64,000 bases of DNA. It comes from CADEDH01 sp039029735 (GTDB lineage Bacteria; Actinomycetota; Acidimicrobiia; Acidimicrobiales; SZUA-35). The notes beneath the pieces were generated by a model, which was not told the DNA's origin, searched no databases, and saw nothing but the letters and a program-made list of their open reading frames with translations. Positions within the stretch are counted from its first letter, which is position 1, and each line of letters opens with the position of its first letter. A program made the position numbers and the translations under genes. Location of the stretch: assembly GCA_039029735.1 (NCBI GenBank), contig JBCCFL010000006.1, positions 124,001 to 188,000 of the forward strand. Direction: 5' to 3'. This document shows, in pieces, positions 43,407 to 51,837 of the stretch.

Positions 43407-44525
43407 ATGGCGGGCATTGCGGGTATCGAGGTCGGGCTGCCGGCCACGATCGACGAGGTCGACGCAGAATGGATGACGAGCGTGTTCCGCACCAGCGGGG
43501 CGCTCAGCGAGGCAGGTTCCGTAACGAGCCTCAGCGTCGAACCGTTCGCCGTCGGAGTCGGCTTCCTCAGCCTGCTCTACCGGGTCACGCCGTCGTATGC
43601 GGGGGACGCCGCCGGCGCACCCGAGACCGTGATCGTCAAGATGGTCACCGACATGGAGACCCAGCGCGGGATCGCTGACGCGCTGCAGTTCTACCAGCGT
43701 GAGCTGCGCTTCTACCGCGAGGTGGCGCCCACCGTGGGTTTCGGCACCGCCACGATGCACGCCGCCATCATGGGCGAGGGCACCACCGACTTCGTGCTCG
43801 TGATGGAGGACCTGTCGAACCTGCGGGCCCTCGACCAGCTCGAAGGTGTGAGCGCCGAGGACGCACTGGTGTCGGCCGCCACGATGGCGGAGTTCCACGC
43901 CATTCATTGGGGCAGCGACCTGAATGATCTGGCCACCACGTTCCTGCCCTTCGACAACCCGATCTACCGCGCCGCCCTGCCCGACGTCTTCGCCAGCGGG
44001 TGGGACACCTGCAAGGCGGAAGCGGGTGACCTCCTGACTCCTGAGGTGATCGCCTTCGGCGATCGATTCGGTGAGCTCGTGCCGTTCTTCATCGAACAGG
44101 TCGGCCATGGCGACGACATGACGCTGATGCACGGCGATTGGCGGGCCGACAACCTGATGATGAACGACGACGACGGCACGCTCACCGTGGTCGACTTCCA
44201 GATCTCCGGAACCGGCGTGGGCATCTACGATCTCGGCTACTTCATGAGCCAGTCGCTCGAGCCCGAGGTTCGCCGGGAGGCCTCGTCGTCAATCGTCGAC
44301 CGATACCTCGAAACGCTCGACGGCGCCGGAATCACCTACGACCGAGCCCGCATGATGAGGATCTTCAAACTCACCACGGCCTGGTGCCTCATCTATCCCG
44401 TGTCGAGCTTCGCCAGCTTCGATGAACTCCCGGAGCACACCCAGGCCCTCGCCCGGGCGTTCCTCCGCCGGTCGGTCACCGCCATGCTCGACGAGGACGC
44501 ACTCTCGTTGCTGCCGTCGGCCTGA
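43407..44525 (+). CDS. APH / ecdysteroid-kinase-like phosphotransferase
   Basis: A 372-residue protein-kinase-like small-molecule kinase. The ATP lysine lies in ETVIVKMVTDMETQRG, the catalytic loop in LMHGDWRADNLMMNDD (HGDxxxxN) near 241, and the metal-binding Asp in TVVDFQISGTGVGIYDLGYF. Such actinobacterial proteins are often near lipid genes and have unknown acceptors. ATG 43407 follows GGGGAGCGAGA. Function beyond phosphotransfer cannot be assigned. Confidence 0.87.
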   Translation: MAGIAGIEVGLPATIDEVDAEWMTSVFRTSGALSEAGSVTSLSVEPFAVGVGFLSLLYRVTPSYAGDAAGAPETVIVKMVTDMETQRGIADALQFYQRELRFYREVAPTVGFGTATMHAAIMGEGTTDFVLVMEDLSNLRALDQLEGVSAEDALVSAATMAEFHAIHWGSDLNDLATTFLPFDNPIYRAALPDVFASGWDTCKAEAGDLLTPEVIAFGDRFGELVPFFIEQVGHGDDMTLMHGDWRADNLMMNDDDGTLTVVDFQISGTGVGIYDLGYFMSQSLEPEVRREASSSIVDRYLETLDGAGITYDRARMMRIFKLTTAWCLIYPVSSFASFDELPEHTQALARAFLRRSVTAMLDEDALSLLPSA

Positions 44526-44561
44526 CACGGCCTGACGTCGGGCGCCAGGTGGCGCTCGGGG

Positions 44562-44999
44562 TCAGCGCTCGGGGTCTGGCGGTGTGATGCGGTGGGCGTG
44601 CTCGATCATCGCCCGGAACCCGTCGAGGTCGAGGTTCTCCAGCTTGCGGAAACCAATGCTGGCCGAGCCGAGCTTCACGGTGCCCAGGCGGTCGGCGTAG
44701 ACCTTGCCGAGGTAGGCGCCGCCCTCGACGGCGTTCACGTACACGCTGAATGTCGACGATTGCCGGGCGAGGCCAACCGAGAACCACTCCACGTCCTCAC
44801 CTTTGGGGCGCGGCTGGATGATGTGCCCGTAGCCGATGATCGACTGCTCCGTGCCACCCCAGAAGACGCCCTCCCAGAGCACCCGGCGCCGGCCCGGCAT
44901 GGCGTCCACGATGTGCGAATCGATGGTGGTCATCGTCTCGTGGTCGGCACCGCCGAGCGTGGCGAGGTACTCGTCGGGCGTGGTGCTGCTGATCTCCAT
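44562..44999 (-). CDS. DUF1801 (YdhG-like) protein
   Basis: A 145-residue cytosolic protein. It has the DUF1801 layout: an N-terminal DEYLATLGGADHETMTTIDS helix, the EGVFWGGTEQSIIGYGHI strand region, and the end SIGFRKLENLDLDGFRAMIE. Function unknown. Its ATG at 44999 has GGGGGATCCC before it, and directly upstream of that lies a 35-nt perfect inverted repeat, so its mRNA leader would begin with a very stable hairpin. Confidence 0.85.
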   Translation of the reverse strand: MEISSTTPDEYLATLGGADHETMTTIDSHIVDAMPGRRRVLWEGVFWGGTEQSIIGYGHIIQPRPKGEDVEWFSVGLARQSSTFSVYVNAVEGGAYLGKVYADRLGTVKLGSASIGFRKLENLDLDGFRAMIEHAHRITPPDPER

Positions 45000-45010
45000 G
45001 GGATCCCCCT

Positions 45011-45045
45011 GATCGGCCGACTACCGCAACGGTAGTCGGCCGATC
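45011..45045. repeat. Perfect 16-bp inverted repeat with 3-nt loop
   Basis: GATCGGCCGACTACCG and CGGTAGTCGGCCGATC pair perfectly around CAA. It lies 11 bp upstream of the DUF1801 start (minus strand). It may be an mRNA-leader hairpin that limits translation, or an operator. There is no U-tract on either side. Confidence 0.85.
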
Positions 45046-45055
45046 GAGGCGTGGC

Positions 45056-45089
45056 GTGTGGGGCCTCACCGAGGATCGAGGCCCCACAC
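45056..45089. repeat. Perfect 12-bp inverted repeat with 10-nt loop
   Basis: GTGTGGGGCCTC and GAGGCCCCACAC pair perfectly around a 10-nt loop. It begins 10 bp beyond the 45011 repeat. The arms are unrelated in sequence to the first hairpin, so this is not a simple duplication. Confidence 0.85.
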
Positions 45090-45343
45090 TCCCCTCCTGC
45101 CAGTTCGCAGGATCGCCGAACACGCCGCCCCGGAGCCTGCCCCTGACCCCAATCTGCCGCGCCGCCGCCGTTCCCCCGAACGATCTGTTGTCCTCACGAA
45201 CGGTAGCCGTACCTCACGGGGGGCGTAAACAGAGGACGGGGGCCGATTGCGATGCAGGTGTCACCCTGTGCGTAGTTTTCCGCATTCGCCGACCGTCCTC
45301 ACCCTTCACGAATCCTTCACGGAGGCTGTCGTACATCTGAGGT
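45090..45343. other. Intergenic region upstream of the DUF1800 operon
   Basis: With the two hairpins this makes a 344-bp spacer without a credible gene. It holds GTCCTC/GAGGAC outer arms (around 45190-45235) flanking ACGG-TAG-CCGT, a direct repeat CCTTCACG AAT CCTTCACG near 45303-45321, and GAGGT just before the 45344 start. I expect the operon promoter here but cannot pick one with confidence. Confidence 0.4.
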
Positions 45344-46711
45344 ATGGCAATCGACGCAACACCGCGCAACGCTGCCCACCTGCTCCGCCGGGCTGCGTGG
45401 GGCGGTCGCCCCGACGAGATCCTCCAGGTGGTCGACGTGGGCATCGAGGCCGCGGTCGACGCCTTGCTCGATCCGAGCCAGGCGCCCGTCGTTGGTGAGC
45501 CGGTGCGGTTCGGCGGCATCGAGCCCTATTCGCCGGTCGAGTTCGAATCCTGGTTCGTGCGTCTGGCCGCCACCTCTCCCACGCCGGCGATCGAGCGACT
45601 GGCCTGGTTCTGGTCGGGCCACTTCGCCACCGGCATCGAGAAGGTCGAGTTCGTCGATCTCATGCATCGTCAGCTCGTCATGCTCCGGCGGCTGGGTCTC
45701 GGCCGCTTCGACGACCTGCTGAAGGCGGTCACCCGCGACGCTGCGATGAACATCTGGCTCGACCTGAACCTCTCCACGGTTGGCAACCCCAACGAGAACT
45801 TCGCCCGCGAGCTGATGGAGCTGTTCTCGATGGGCATCGACAACGGCTACACCCAGTCCGATGTGGTGAACGCCGCTCGGGCGCTCACCGGGTATCAGCT
45901 CACCGACCACGAGGGCACGGGCCGGGTGGTGGGAACCACGCTGCACGCCGCGCTTCACGACCACGGTCTCAAAACGCTCTTCGGCGAGACCGGGCCGTTC
46001 GATGGGGACGACGTGGTGGACATGATCACGAACCGTCGTGAGTGCCATGAGTTCATCGCCCGCCGGATGTGGCATCGCTATGCCGGCACGTCGCCCGCCG
46101 CCCAGGTGGTGAGCACGCTGGCCAATGCCTTCGGAGCCCGCCTCAGCATCGATGACCTGCTCCGAACGATGCTTACGCTTCCGCAGTTCTACGACGACGA
46201 TGTGCAGGCCGGGCTCGTCTCCCAGCCGCTGGAGAGCATCGTGCGGGTGGTTCGAGGCTTCGATCTGCCCGTCTACGACGCCGAGGCGCTGAGCATCGAG
46301 GAAGCCGACGAGACGACCGGCCCCAACCAGATGCCGCCGTGGATCATCGAGAGCTGGGGTGAGACGATGGGCCAACGGCTGGCGTCGCCCCCCAACGTGG
46401 CCGGCTGGCCCCACAACGCCGCCTGGCTCGACTCCAACCGGGCCGCCGGTCGCCTCGTCGCCGGCATCGAGATGGGCCACGCCGTCGCCGAGTACGAGTC
46501 CCCAGCATTGGAACGGCTCTGGTCCTCGATCGGCGACGGCGCCCGACTGACGGCGGAGCTGATGGCGGGGATGGGCGTCGTGGAGTGGACCGCTGAGACC
46601 GAGTCCGCCATCGCGGCGGCCGCCGGCAGCCACACCGTCGACGACCCCTACCAGTCCTTGGTGGCGGCCTTCGCCGTCGCCTTCACGTCACCGGAGGTGA
46701 CCCTCGCATGA
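45344..46711 (+). CDS. DUF1800-family protein
   Basis: A 455-residue protein of the DUF1800 family, recognised from HLLRRAAWGGRPDEI at the N-terminus, the MTWFWSGH-like RLAWFWSGHFATGIEKV near 86, and NENFARELMELFSMGIDNGY near 148. Function is not established; it is almost always encoded beside DUF1501, as here. There is no clear signal peptide. It overlaps the DUF1501 start by 4 bp (ATGA), and two more coupled genes follow, so it heads an operon. Confidence 0.92.
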   Translation: MAIDATPRNAAHLLRRAAWGGRPDEILQVVDVGIEAAVDALLDPSQAPVVGEPVRFGGIEPYSPVEFESWFVRLAATSPTPAIERLAWFWSGHFATGIEKVEFVDLMHRQLVMLRRLGLGRFDDLLKAVTRDAAMNIWLDLNLSTVGNPNENFARELMELFSMGIDNGYTQSDVVNAARALTGYQLTDHEGTGRVVGTTLHAALHDHGLKTLFGETGPFDGDDVVDMITNRRECHEFIARRMWHRYAGTSPAAQVVSTLANAFGARLSIDDLLRTMLTLPQFYDDDVQAGLVSQPLESIVRVVRGFDLPVYDAEALSIEEADETTGPNQMPPWIIESWGETMGQRLASPPNVAGWPHNAAWLDSNRAAGRLVAGIEMGHAVAEYESPALERLWSSIGDGARLTAELMAGMGVVEWTAETESAIAAAAGSHTVDDPYQSLVAAFAVAFTSPEVTLA

Positions 46712-48072
46712 CCATCCCCTCCCCCCATCCCCTCCCCGGCACCGACCAGCGAGCCACGATGAGCCGCCGCCGCTTCCTCCGTATCGGGGGAGCTGCTGCT
46801 ATCACCGGCGCTGCGGCCGTGGCCGGTGTCGCGGCGGCCGATCGGCTCAGGCGCCTCGATGAGGGGGCCAGCGCCACCGATGTTGCCTACGCTCCGCGGG
46901 CCGACGTCAACCCCACGGATCTCATCCTCGTGAGCGTGCAGCTCACCGGCGGGCTCGACTTCCTCAATACCGTCGTTCCCCTCGACTCCGGCCGCTACCG
47001 CGACCTGCGGGGCGCCGGAGCCGAAGACCAGGCCACCCTGTTGCCGCTCGACCGCCAGTATGGGTTCCACCAGTCGCTCCCCACGCTGTCCCAGGCGTGG
47101 GCCGACGGTGAGCTCGCCATCGTGCACGGCGTCGGCCTGTCGAACTCGACCCTGAGCCACTTTGCCGACACCGACACCTGGGCTCGAGGTCGCCTCGACG
47201 TCGGGGACGGCACCGGCTGGCTCGGCCGGTCACTCGATGCGCTCGCTGCTGACGTCGATCCCCTCATCGGGGTGAGCATCGGGGGTCTGAGCCCATCGAT
47301 GTACGGCCCCGGATGGGGTGCCGTGGCGCTGCCGGACGACGGCCGCCTGCCATGGTCGGCTGAGTTCGTCGAGGAGAATCCCGGCATCGTGGCCGCCTAC
47401 CAGGGCCTGCTCGGGGTGAGCGGCCGGCCGGGGGCGCCCATGAGCCTGGCCGAACAGGTGCGGGGCAGCCAACAGCTGGTGCGCGACGTTGCCGACACGG
47501 TGGGTGGGGCCACCGACCTCGAACGGGCCGCAGCTGCCATGGAACTGTTCGAGGACGAGGACGAGGGCGAGGAGGAAGGCGAGGAACCGTCCTCGGAACG
47601 CCTCATCGGGAACCGGCTCTCGCTCGTCGCCGACCTCATCAACGGCGGGCTGCCGACGCGGGCCTATCACGTGGTGCACGGTGACTTCGACACCCACGCC
47701 GAACAGGCAGCCTCGTTCCCCCTCCTGCTGGGCGACCTCGATCAGGCGATCGCATCGTTTCGAACCAAGCTCGGGGCGAATGCCTCCAGGGTGGTGATCG
47801 CCACCTGGACCGAGTTCGGTCGTCGCCCCGACTGGAACGGCAACGGCACCGACCACGGCACGGCAGGCACGCAGTTCGTGCTCGGCCCGAGCGTGGTCGG
47901 TGGGCACCACGGGGAGCCTCCGCCCATGAACCGCTTCGACGACGAGGCCAACTTCCTCATCACCGGCGACTTCCGCGACTACCTCGGTGGTCTGACCAGC
48001 GGCGTGCTGGGCGTCGACCCCAACCACGCCGCCCCGGGCACCACCCGACCGATGGAGCTGATCCGAGCATGA
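46708..48072 (+). CDS. DUF1501-family protein with Tat signal
   Basis: A 454-residue alkaline-phosphatase-fold protein of the DUF1501 group, related to sulfatases. A twin-arginine signal is seen at residues about 15-45 (MSRRRFLRIGGAAAITGAAA), so it is exported folded. Domain features include LILVSVQLTGGLDFLNTVVP near 71, HSL-like positions FHQSLPTLSQAW and the end WTEFGRRPDWNGNGTDHGTA near 368. An acidic insert (EDEDEGEEEGEEPSS) lies near 290. It is coupled to DUF1800 upstream and to a small secreted protein downstream by ATGA overlaps. Confidence 0.92.
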   Translation: MTIPSPHPLPGTDQRATMSRRRFLRIGGAAAITGAAAVAGVAAADRLRRLDEGASATDVAYAPRADVNPTDLILVSVQLTGGLDFLNTVVPLDSGRYRDLRGAGAEDQATLLPLDRQYGFHQSLPTLSQAWADGELAIVHGVGLSNSTLSHFADTDTWARGRLDVGDGTGWLGRSLDALAADVDPLIGVSIGGLSPSMYGPGWGAVALPDDGRLPWSAEFVEENPGIVAAYQGLLGVSGRPGAPMSLAEQVRGSQQLVRDVADTVGGATDLERAAAAMELFEDEDEGEEEGEEPSSERLIGNRLSLVADLINGGLPTRAYHVVHGDFDTHAEQAASFPLLLGDLDQAIASFRTKLGANASRVVIATWTEFGRRPDWNGNGTDHGTAGTQFVLGPSVVGGHHGEPPPMNRFDDEANFLITGDFRDYLGGLTSGVLGVDPNHAAPGTTRPMELIRA

Positions 48073-48749
48073 ACTCCCGCATCACGAGCCGCCTCATCGC
48101 GTCGGCGGTCGTGGCCACGGTGGCCGTTGGTGCCGGCGTGTGGCGCTACGCCTCCGCTGCGCCCGCCGATCCCACTGCGGCCGTCACAGGATCCAACGCG
48201 GCGCCGATGACCGATGGCGTCGTCGACGTCGCCGACGCTGCCGCCATGGAGATGGCCACGACCGCCGATCCGGCTACTGCGATCGCAGCGCCCATGACCG
48301 ACGATGAGATCGCCGCCATGGCGGCTGAACAGTGTCTCGCGGTGATCGACGAGCTCCAACGGCGCGAGGAGGTGGGTGAGCTCACCGAGGCCGACTGGGG
48401 CCGAGAGCTCACCGAGGAGGAGTACGAGCAGCTCACGGTGCCTGCTCCTGCCTTCGACGGTGATGTGCTGGCGGCTGACGAGCGGCCGACGCTCACTGGA
48501 TTCGGGCCGGCCGACGCCACCGCCCTCAGCAACGACGAGATCATCGATGCCGAGGGAGCCTGTTGGGAGTCCGGTGTACTGGCCTTCCTCGAGATCCAGG
48601 AGGACGACGAGTTCGACGAGGAGTTCGCCGACGAGGAGGACGTCGACGAGGACGGCGATCTCGGTGAGGACGACCTCGGTGAGTTCGACGAAGACGGCGA
48701 GCCGGTCGACGACGAGCCCGACGATCTCGACGATCCCGGCGACGAGTAG
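48069..48749 (+). CDS. Secreted acidic protein of unknown function
   Basis: A 226-residue protein with an N-terminal signal or anchor helix (SRLIASAVVATVAVGAGVW). The middle has two cysteines (AAEQCLAVIDELQRREEVGE; EGACWESGVLAFLEIQ). The last 50 residues are nearly all Asp and Glu, a probable calcium- or cation-binding tail. It is coupled by ATGA to DUF1501 and followed 9 bp later by the response regulator. It may be the substrate, partner or sensor input of this cluster. No family recognised. Confidence 0.75.
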   Translation: MNSRITSRLIASAVVATVAVGAGVWRYASAAPADPTAAVTGSNAAPMTDGVVDVADAAAMEMATTADPATAIAAPMTDDEIAAMAAEQCLAVIDELQRREEVGELTEADWGRELTEEEYEQLTVPAPAFDGDVLAADERPTLTGFGPADATALSNDEIIDAEGACWESGVLAFLEIQEDDEFDEEFADEEDVDEDGDLGEDDLGEFDEDGEPVDDEPDDLDDPGDE

Positions 48750-48758
48750 GGTCGGCGC

Positions 48759-49427
48759 GTGCGCATCCTCGTGATCGAAGACGACGCCGACGTGCGTGAC
48801 GGCGTTGATCGGGCATTGCGGGCCGACGGCTTCGCCGTCGACACGGCCGACGACATCGAGCCGGCCGAGGTGCTTCTGGCGGTCAACCACTACGACACGA
48901 TCGTGGCCGATCGCATGGTGCCCGGAGGCGACACCACCCAGCTCGTTGCGGCGTTGCGGGCCGAGTCCGAGCGCGTGCCCGTGCTGTTCCTCACCGCCCG
49001 CGATTCAGTGGAAGACCGGGTGGAAGGCTTCGAGATCGGCGGCGACGATTACCTGGTGAAGCCGTTTGCGATGGACGAGCTGATCGTTCGGGTGCGGTCG
49101 TTGTGCCGACGGGCCCCGGGCTCGGCGGCGCTACCGGTGCTCGAAGTCGGCGCCCTGGCGATCGACCGATCGAAGGCGGAGGTACGCAAGAGTGGTGTGC
49201 TCCTGCCTCTCACCGGGAAGGAGCGGTGCATCCTCACCCAACTCGCCACCGAGCCCGGGGTTCCGGTGACTCGATCGTCGCTGATCGAACACTGTTGGGA
49301 CGAACACCATGACCCGATGTCGAACGTGGTCGACGCCCACGTGGCCTCGCTGCGACGCAAGCTCGGTAGTCCCAATCCCGTACGCACCGTGCGGGGCGTG
49401 GGGTTCGTGCTCGACGTCGACGCGTGA
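48759..49427 (+). CDS. OmpR/PhoB-family response regulator
   Basis: A 222-residue two-domain regulator. The receiver has the acidic pocket (LVIEDDADV), the phosphorylated Asp in DTIVADRMVPGGD (residue 51), Thr in FLTARDS and Lys in DDYLVKPFAM. The C-terminal winged helix (about 125-220) ends HVASLRRKLGSPNPVRTVRG, then VGFVLDV. GTG start at 48759. It is coupled to the kinase gene by a GTGA overlap and lies 9 bp after the acidic-protein gene, so it probably controls this operon. Confidence 0.94.
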   Translation: MRILVIEDDADVRDGVDRALRADGFAVDTADDIEPAEVLLAVNHYDTIVADRMVPGGDTTQLVAALRAESERVPVLFLTARDSVEDRVEGFEIGGDDYLVKPFAMDELIVRVRSLCRRAPGSAALPVLEVGALAIDRSKAEVRKSGVLLPLTGKERCILTQLATEPGVPVTRSSLIEHCWDEHHDPMSNVVDAHVASLRRKLGSPNPVRTVRGVGFVLDVDA

Positions 49428-50911
49428 CCGCACAGCGTGGAGTGCAGGCGGCCCGGGAGCTGCGGCGGCTGCGGCTGCGGGTCACCGGCCTGATCACGCT
49501 CCTCGCCATCGCGATCGTCGCCGTGTTCGCCTTCGTGGCGATCAGGCTCGACGCCCAGCTCCGCACCGAGCAGATCGAGGCCGACCTGCTCAACGAGGCG
49601 AGTCGCGTGGCCAGCCGGGTGGGCTTCATCGACGGTGAGTTCGATGGGGCCGCGCTTGGTGACCTGACGGATGAGATGGTGCTTGGCCTCCGCCCCGAGT
49701 TCGACGTGATCCGCATTCTCGATGAGCAGGAGCTGTGGGACTCAGTGCCGGAGATGAGCCGCGAGGAGGAGGCCGTTCGGGTCCGCGAGGTTGTGGTCGA
49801 TCTCGACACCGACGTCATGGCCGACCTCCTCGACCTCGAGGAGCCCTGGGCCGATGAGGAGATGCGCACCGCACTCATCGATGATCCACCCGATCGGGTG
49901 TACGACGAGGCTCTCCGGGGCTGGATCGACGACATCGCCAACGAGCAAGGCATCGACCTGTACAACCCCACCGAGCTCCACGGCGACATCCTCGTCGACA
50001 TCGAGACCTGGGCCGCCGAGGACGCCGTGGCCCTCGTGGCCGACGACGACGTGGATTGGACCTTCGACATCGAAACCGAGGCCGGCGTGCTCATGGCCCG
50101 CGGGGTGCCGGTGCGCAGCGGTCCCGAAGTTCGCGGTGCCGTTGTCGCCGTCACCGACCCGTCGGTGGCGATCGACGATCACCGCCAGTTCCAGCGCACG
50201 ATCGCCGTCTCCGGAACACTCCTGGTGCTGTTCGCGGCCGGCTGTGCCTGGCTGGTGGCCGGCCGCACGATCCGGCCAGCCGCTCTGGCTCTGGAGCAAC
50301 AGGAACGCTTCCTGGCCGACGCCGCCCACGAACTCCGCACTCCGATCGCGGCGATCCGGGCCACGGCCGAGGCACCCGCCTCCCCAGCCGAACAACGCGG
50401 CCAGCTCGACCGGGTGGCCGTGCTCGCCGCCGGGGCCGGTCAGCTCACCGACGATCTGCTGATGCTGGCCCGGATGGACGCCGATCGCCTCACGCTACAG
50501 ACCGAGCCAGTGCGCCTCGATCTCCTCGTGGAGTCGATCGTCGACGACGATCCGGCCTTCACTCTCGACCTCGACGAGACGGTGGTGGCGGTAGACCCGG
50601 CGCTCGTCGAGCGGCTCATCCGGAACCTGCTCGTCAATGCTCGCAACCACGGCGGTGCCTCAGCGGGCTCACCAGCATCGGTCGAGGTCCAGGCCGGCCG
50701 TTTCGTGCTCCACGACCAGGGTCCGGGGGTGGATACCGCCGATGCCGACTCGGTGTTCCAGCGGTTCCGCTCCGGGCCAGCATCGAGCGGGCATGGGCTG
50801 GGCCTGCCCCTCGCCCGATGGATCGCACGGGCCCACGGGGGCGACCTGACGCTCGAGCCGAGTGAATCGGGGGCGCGGTTTGCGCTCCGCCTCCCTGTTC
50901 CTGCTCGGTAG
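49424..50911 (+). CDS. Sensor histidine kinase
   Basis: A 495-residue membrane kinase. A first helix lies near 25-45 (LITLLAIAIVAVFAFVAI) and a second near 260-280 (SGTLLVLFAAGCAWLVAG). Between them is a large, very acidic extracytoplasmic domain. The dimerisation His is in ADAAHELRTPIAAIRATAEA near 301, the N-box in RLIRNLLVNARNHGGA near 397, and the G-boxes in HDQGPGVDT and GHGLGLPLARWIA. The acidic sensor may read cations or cationic peptides. Coupled to the response regulator by GTGA. Confidence 0.93.
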   Translation: MTAQRGVQAARELRRLRLRVTGLITLLAIAIVAVFAFVAIRLDAQLRTEQIEADLLNEASRVASRVGFIDGEFDGAALGDLTDEMVLGLRPEFDVIRILDEQELWDSVPEMSREEEAVRVREVVVDLDTDVMADLLDLEEPWADEEMRTALIDDPPDRVYDEALRGWIDDIANEQGIDLYNPTELHGDILVDIETWAAEDAVALVADDDVDWTFDIETEAGVLMARGVPVRSGPEVRGAVVAVTDPSVAIDDHRQFQRTIAVSGTLLVLFAAGCAWLVAGRTIRPAALALEQQERFLADAAHELRTPIAAIRATAEAPASPAEQRGQLDRVAVLAAGAGQLTDDLLMLARMDADRLTLQTEPVRLDLLVESIVDDDPAFTLDLDETVVAVDPALVERLIRNLLVNARNHGGASAGSPASVEVQAGRFVLHDQGPGVDTADADSVFQRFRSGPASSGHGLGLPLARWIARAHGGDLTLEPSESGARFALRLPVPAR

Positions 50912-50922
50912 GCTCCGCCTCC

Positions 50923-51810
50923 ATGATCGTTAGCTGCGGTGAGTCCCTCGTCGACCTCGTGCCCGATCCCGTGCCCGGCGGAGGGCCGTTCAACGTGGCG
51001 GTGGCCTGTGCGCGGCTCGGCGCTCCCGTGCGCTTCGCCGGATGTGTGTCGACCGACAACTACGGCTCCCAGATCATCGACCATCTGGTGGCCAACGGCG
51101 TTGACATGGCCGCCGTGACTCGTACTGATGCCCCCACCGCCCGGGCAATCATCGAACACACCCCGAAGCTGGTGTTCCGCTTCGAAGGCACCGACACCGC
51201 CGACACGATGCTCGACACGGTGGATCTCTCCGATGTCGACGGCCCACCCCCGATCGTGCACGGCGGCACGCTCGGGCTGTTCCGAGGTCGAACGGCTGAG
51301 ACACTGGCGCAACTGGCCGAGCGGCACACCGGGATCGTCTCCCTGGATCCGAACGTGCGGCCCCAGATCATCGACGATCGTGCCGGGTGGGACCACTTCC
51401 ACGATCGGTGGCTCCCCCATGTCTCGATCTACAAGGGATCCGACGAGGATCTCGAGTGGATCTGGCCCGACCTCGATCCGGTGGCCGCGGCCGAGCGGTT
51501 GTTGGCGATGGGCGTGACCGCGGTGGTGCTCACCCGAGGCTCGGACGGCATCGTCGTCTACACCAGCGAAGACGAGATCAGCGCCGCCGCCCCAGCCGTG
51601 GACGTGGTCGACACCGTGGGTGCCGGCGACACGATCGTGGGCGCGATCCTCACCTCGCTTCACGAGGCCGGGGTGGCGAGCGACGAGCAGCTGGCGGCCA
51701 TCGACTCCGGGTTTTGGAAAATCGCGGCCGATCGAGCCGTGGCCGCAGCAGGAGTCACGGTGACCCGGGCCGGGGCACAGCCGCCCCACCGCCACGAACT
51801 CGACTGGTAG
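50923..51810 (+). CDS. PfkB-family carbohydrate kinase (fructokinase-like)
   Basis: A 295-residue ribokinase-fold enzyme. The N-terminal substrate motif is ESLVDLVPDPVPGGGPFNVA, typical of fructokinases, and the C-terminal catalytic Asp motif is DTVGAGDTIVGAILTSLHE near 230. It phosphorylates a sugar or nucleoside, most likely fructose. It lies 11 bp after the kinase gene and may be read through from it, but function does not link them. The NRPS-like gene converges 27 bp away. Confidence 0.92.
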   Translation: MIVSCGESLVDLVPDPVPGGGPFNVAVACARLGAPVRFAGCVSTDNYGSQIIDHLVANGVDMAAVTRTDAPTARAIIEHTPKLVFRFEGTDTADTMLDTVDLSDVDGPPPIVHGGTLGLFRGRTAETLAQLAERHTGIVSLDPNVRPQIIDDRAGWDHFHDRWLPHVSIYKGSDEDLEWIWPDLDPVAAAERLLAMGVTAVVLTRGSDGIVVYTSEDEISAAAPAVDVVDTVGAGDTIVGAILTSLHEAGVASDEQLAAIDSGFWKIAADRAVAAAGVTVTRAGAQPPHRHELDW

Positions 51811-51837
51811 CCGCTCAGGTCGCCCCGGCGATGCCGG

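Noticed and set aside
42434..43492. 352-residue minus-strand open frame
   Set aside because: It is antisense to the aldose-epimerase gene, whose catalytic residues are clear.
45056..45340. 94-residue plus-strand open frame
   Set aside because: It starts inside a hairpin, has no ribosome site and no domain; better explained as regulatory DNA.
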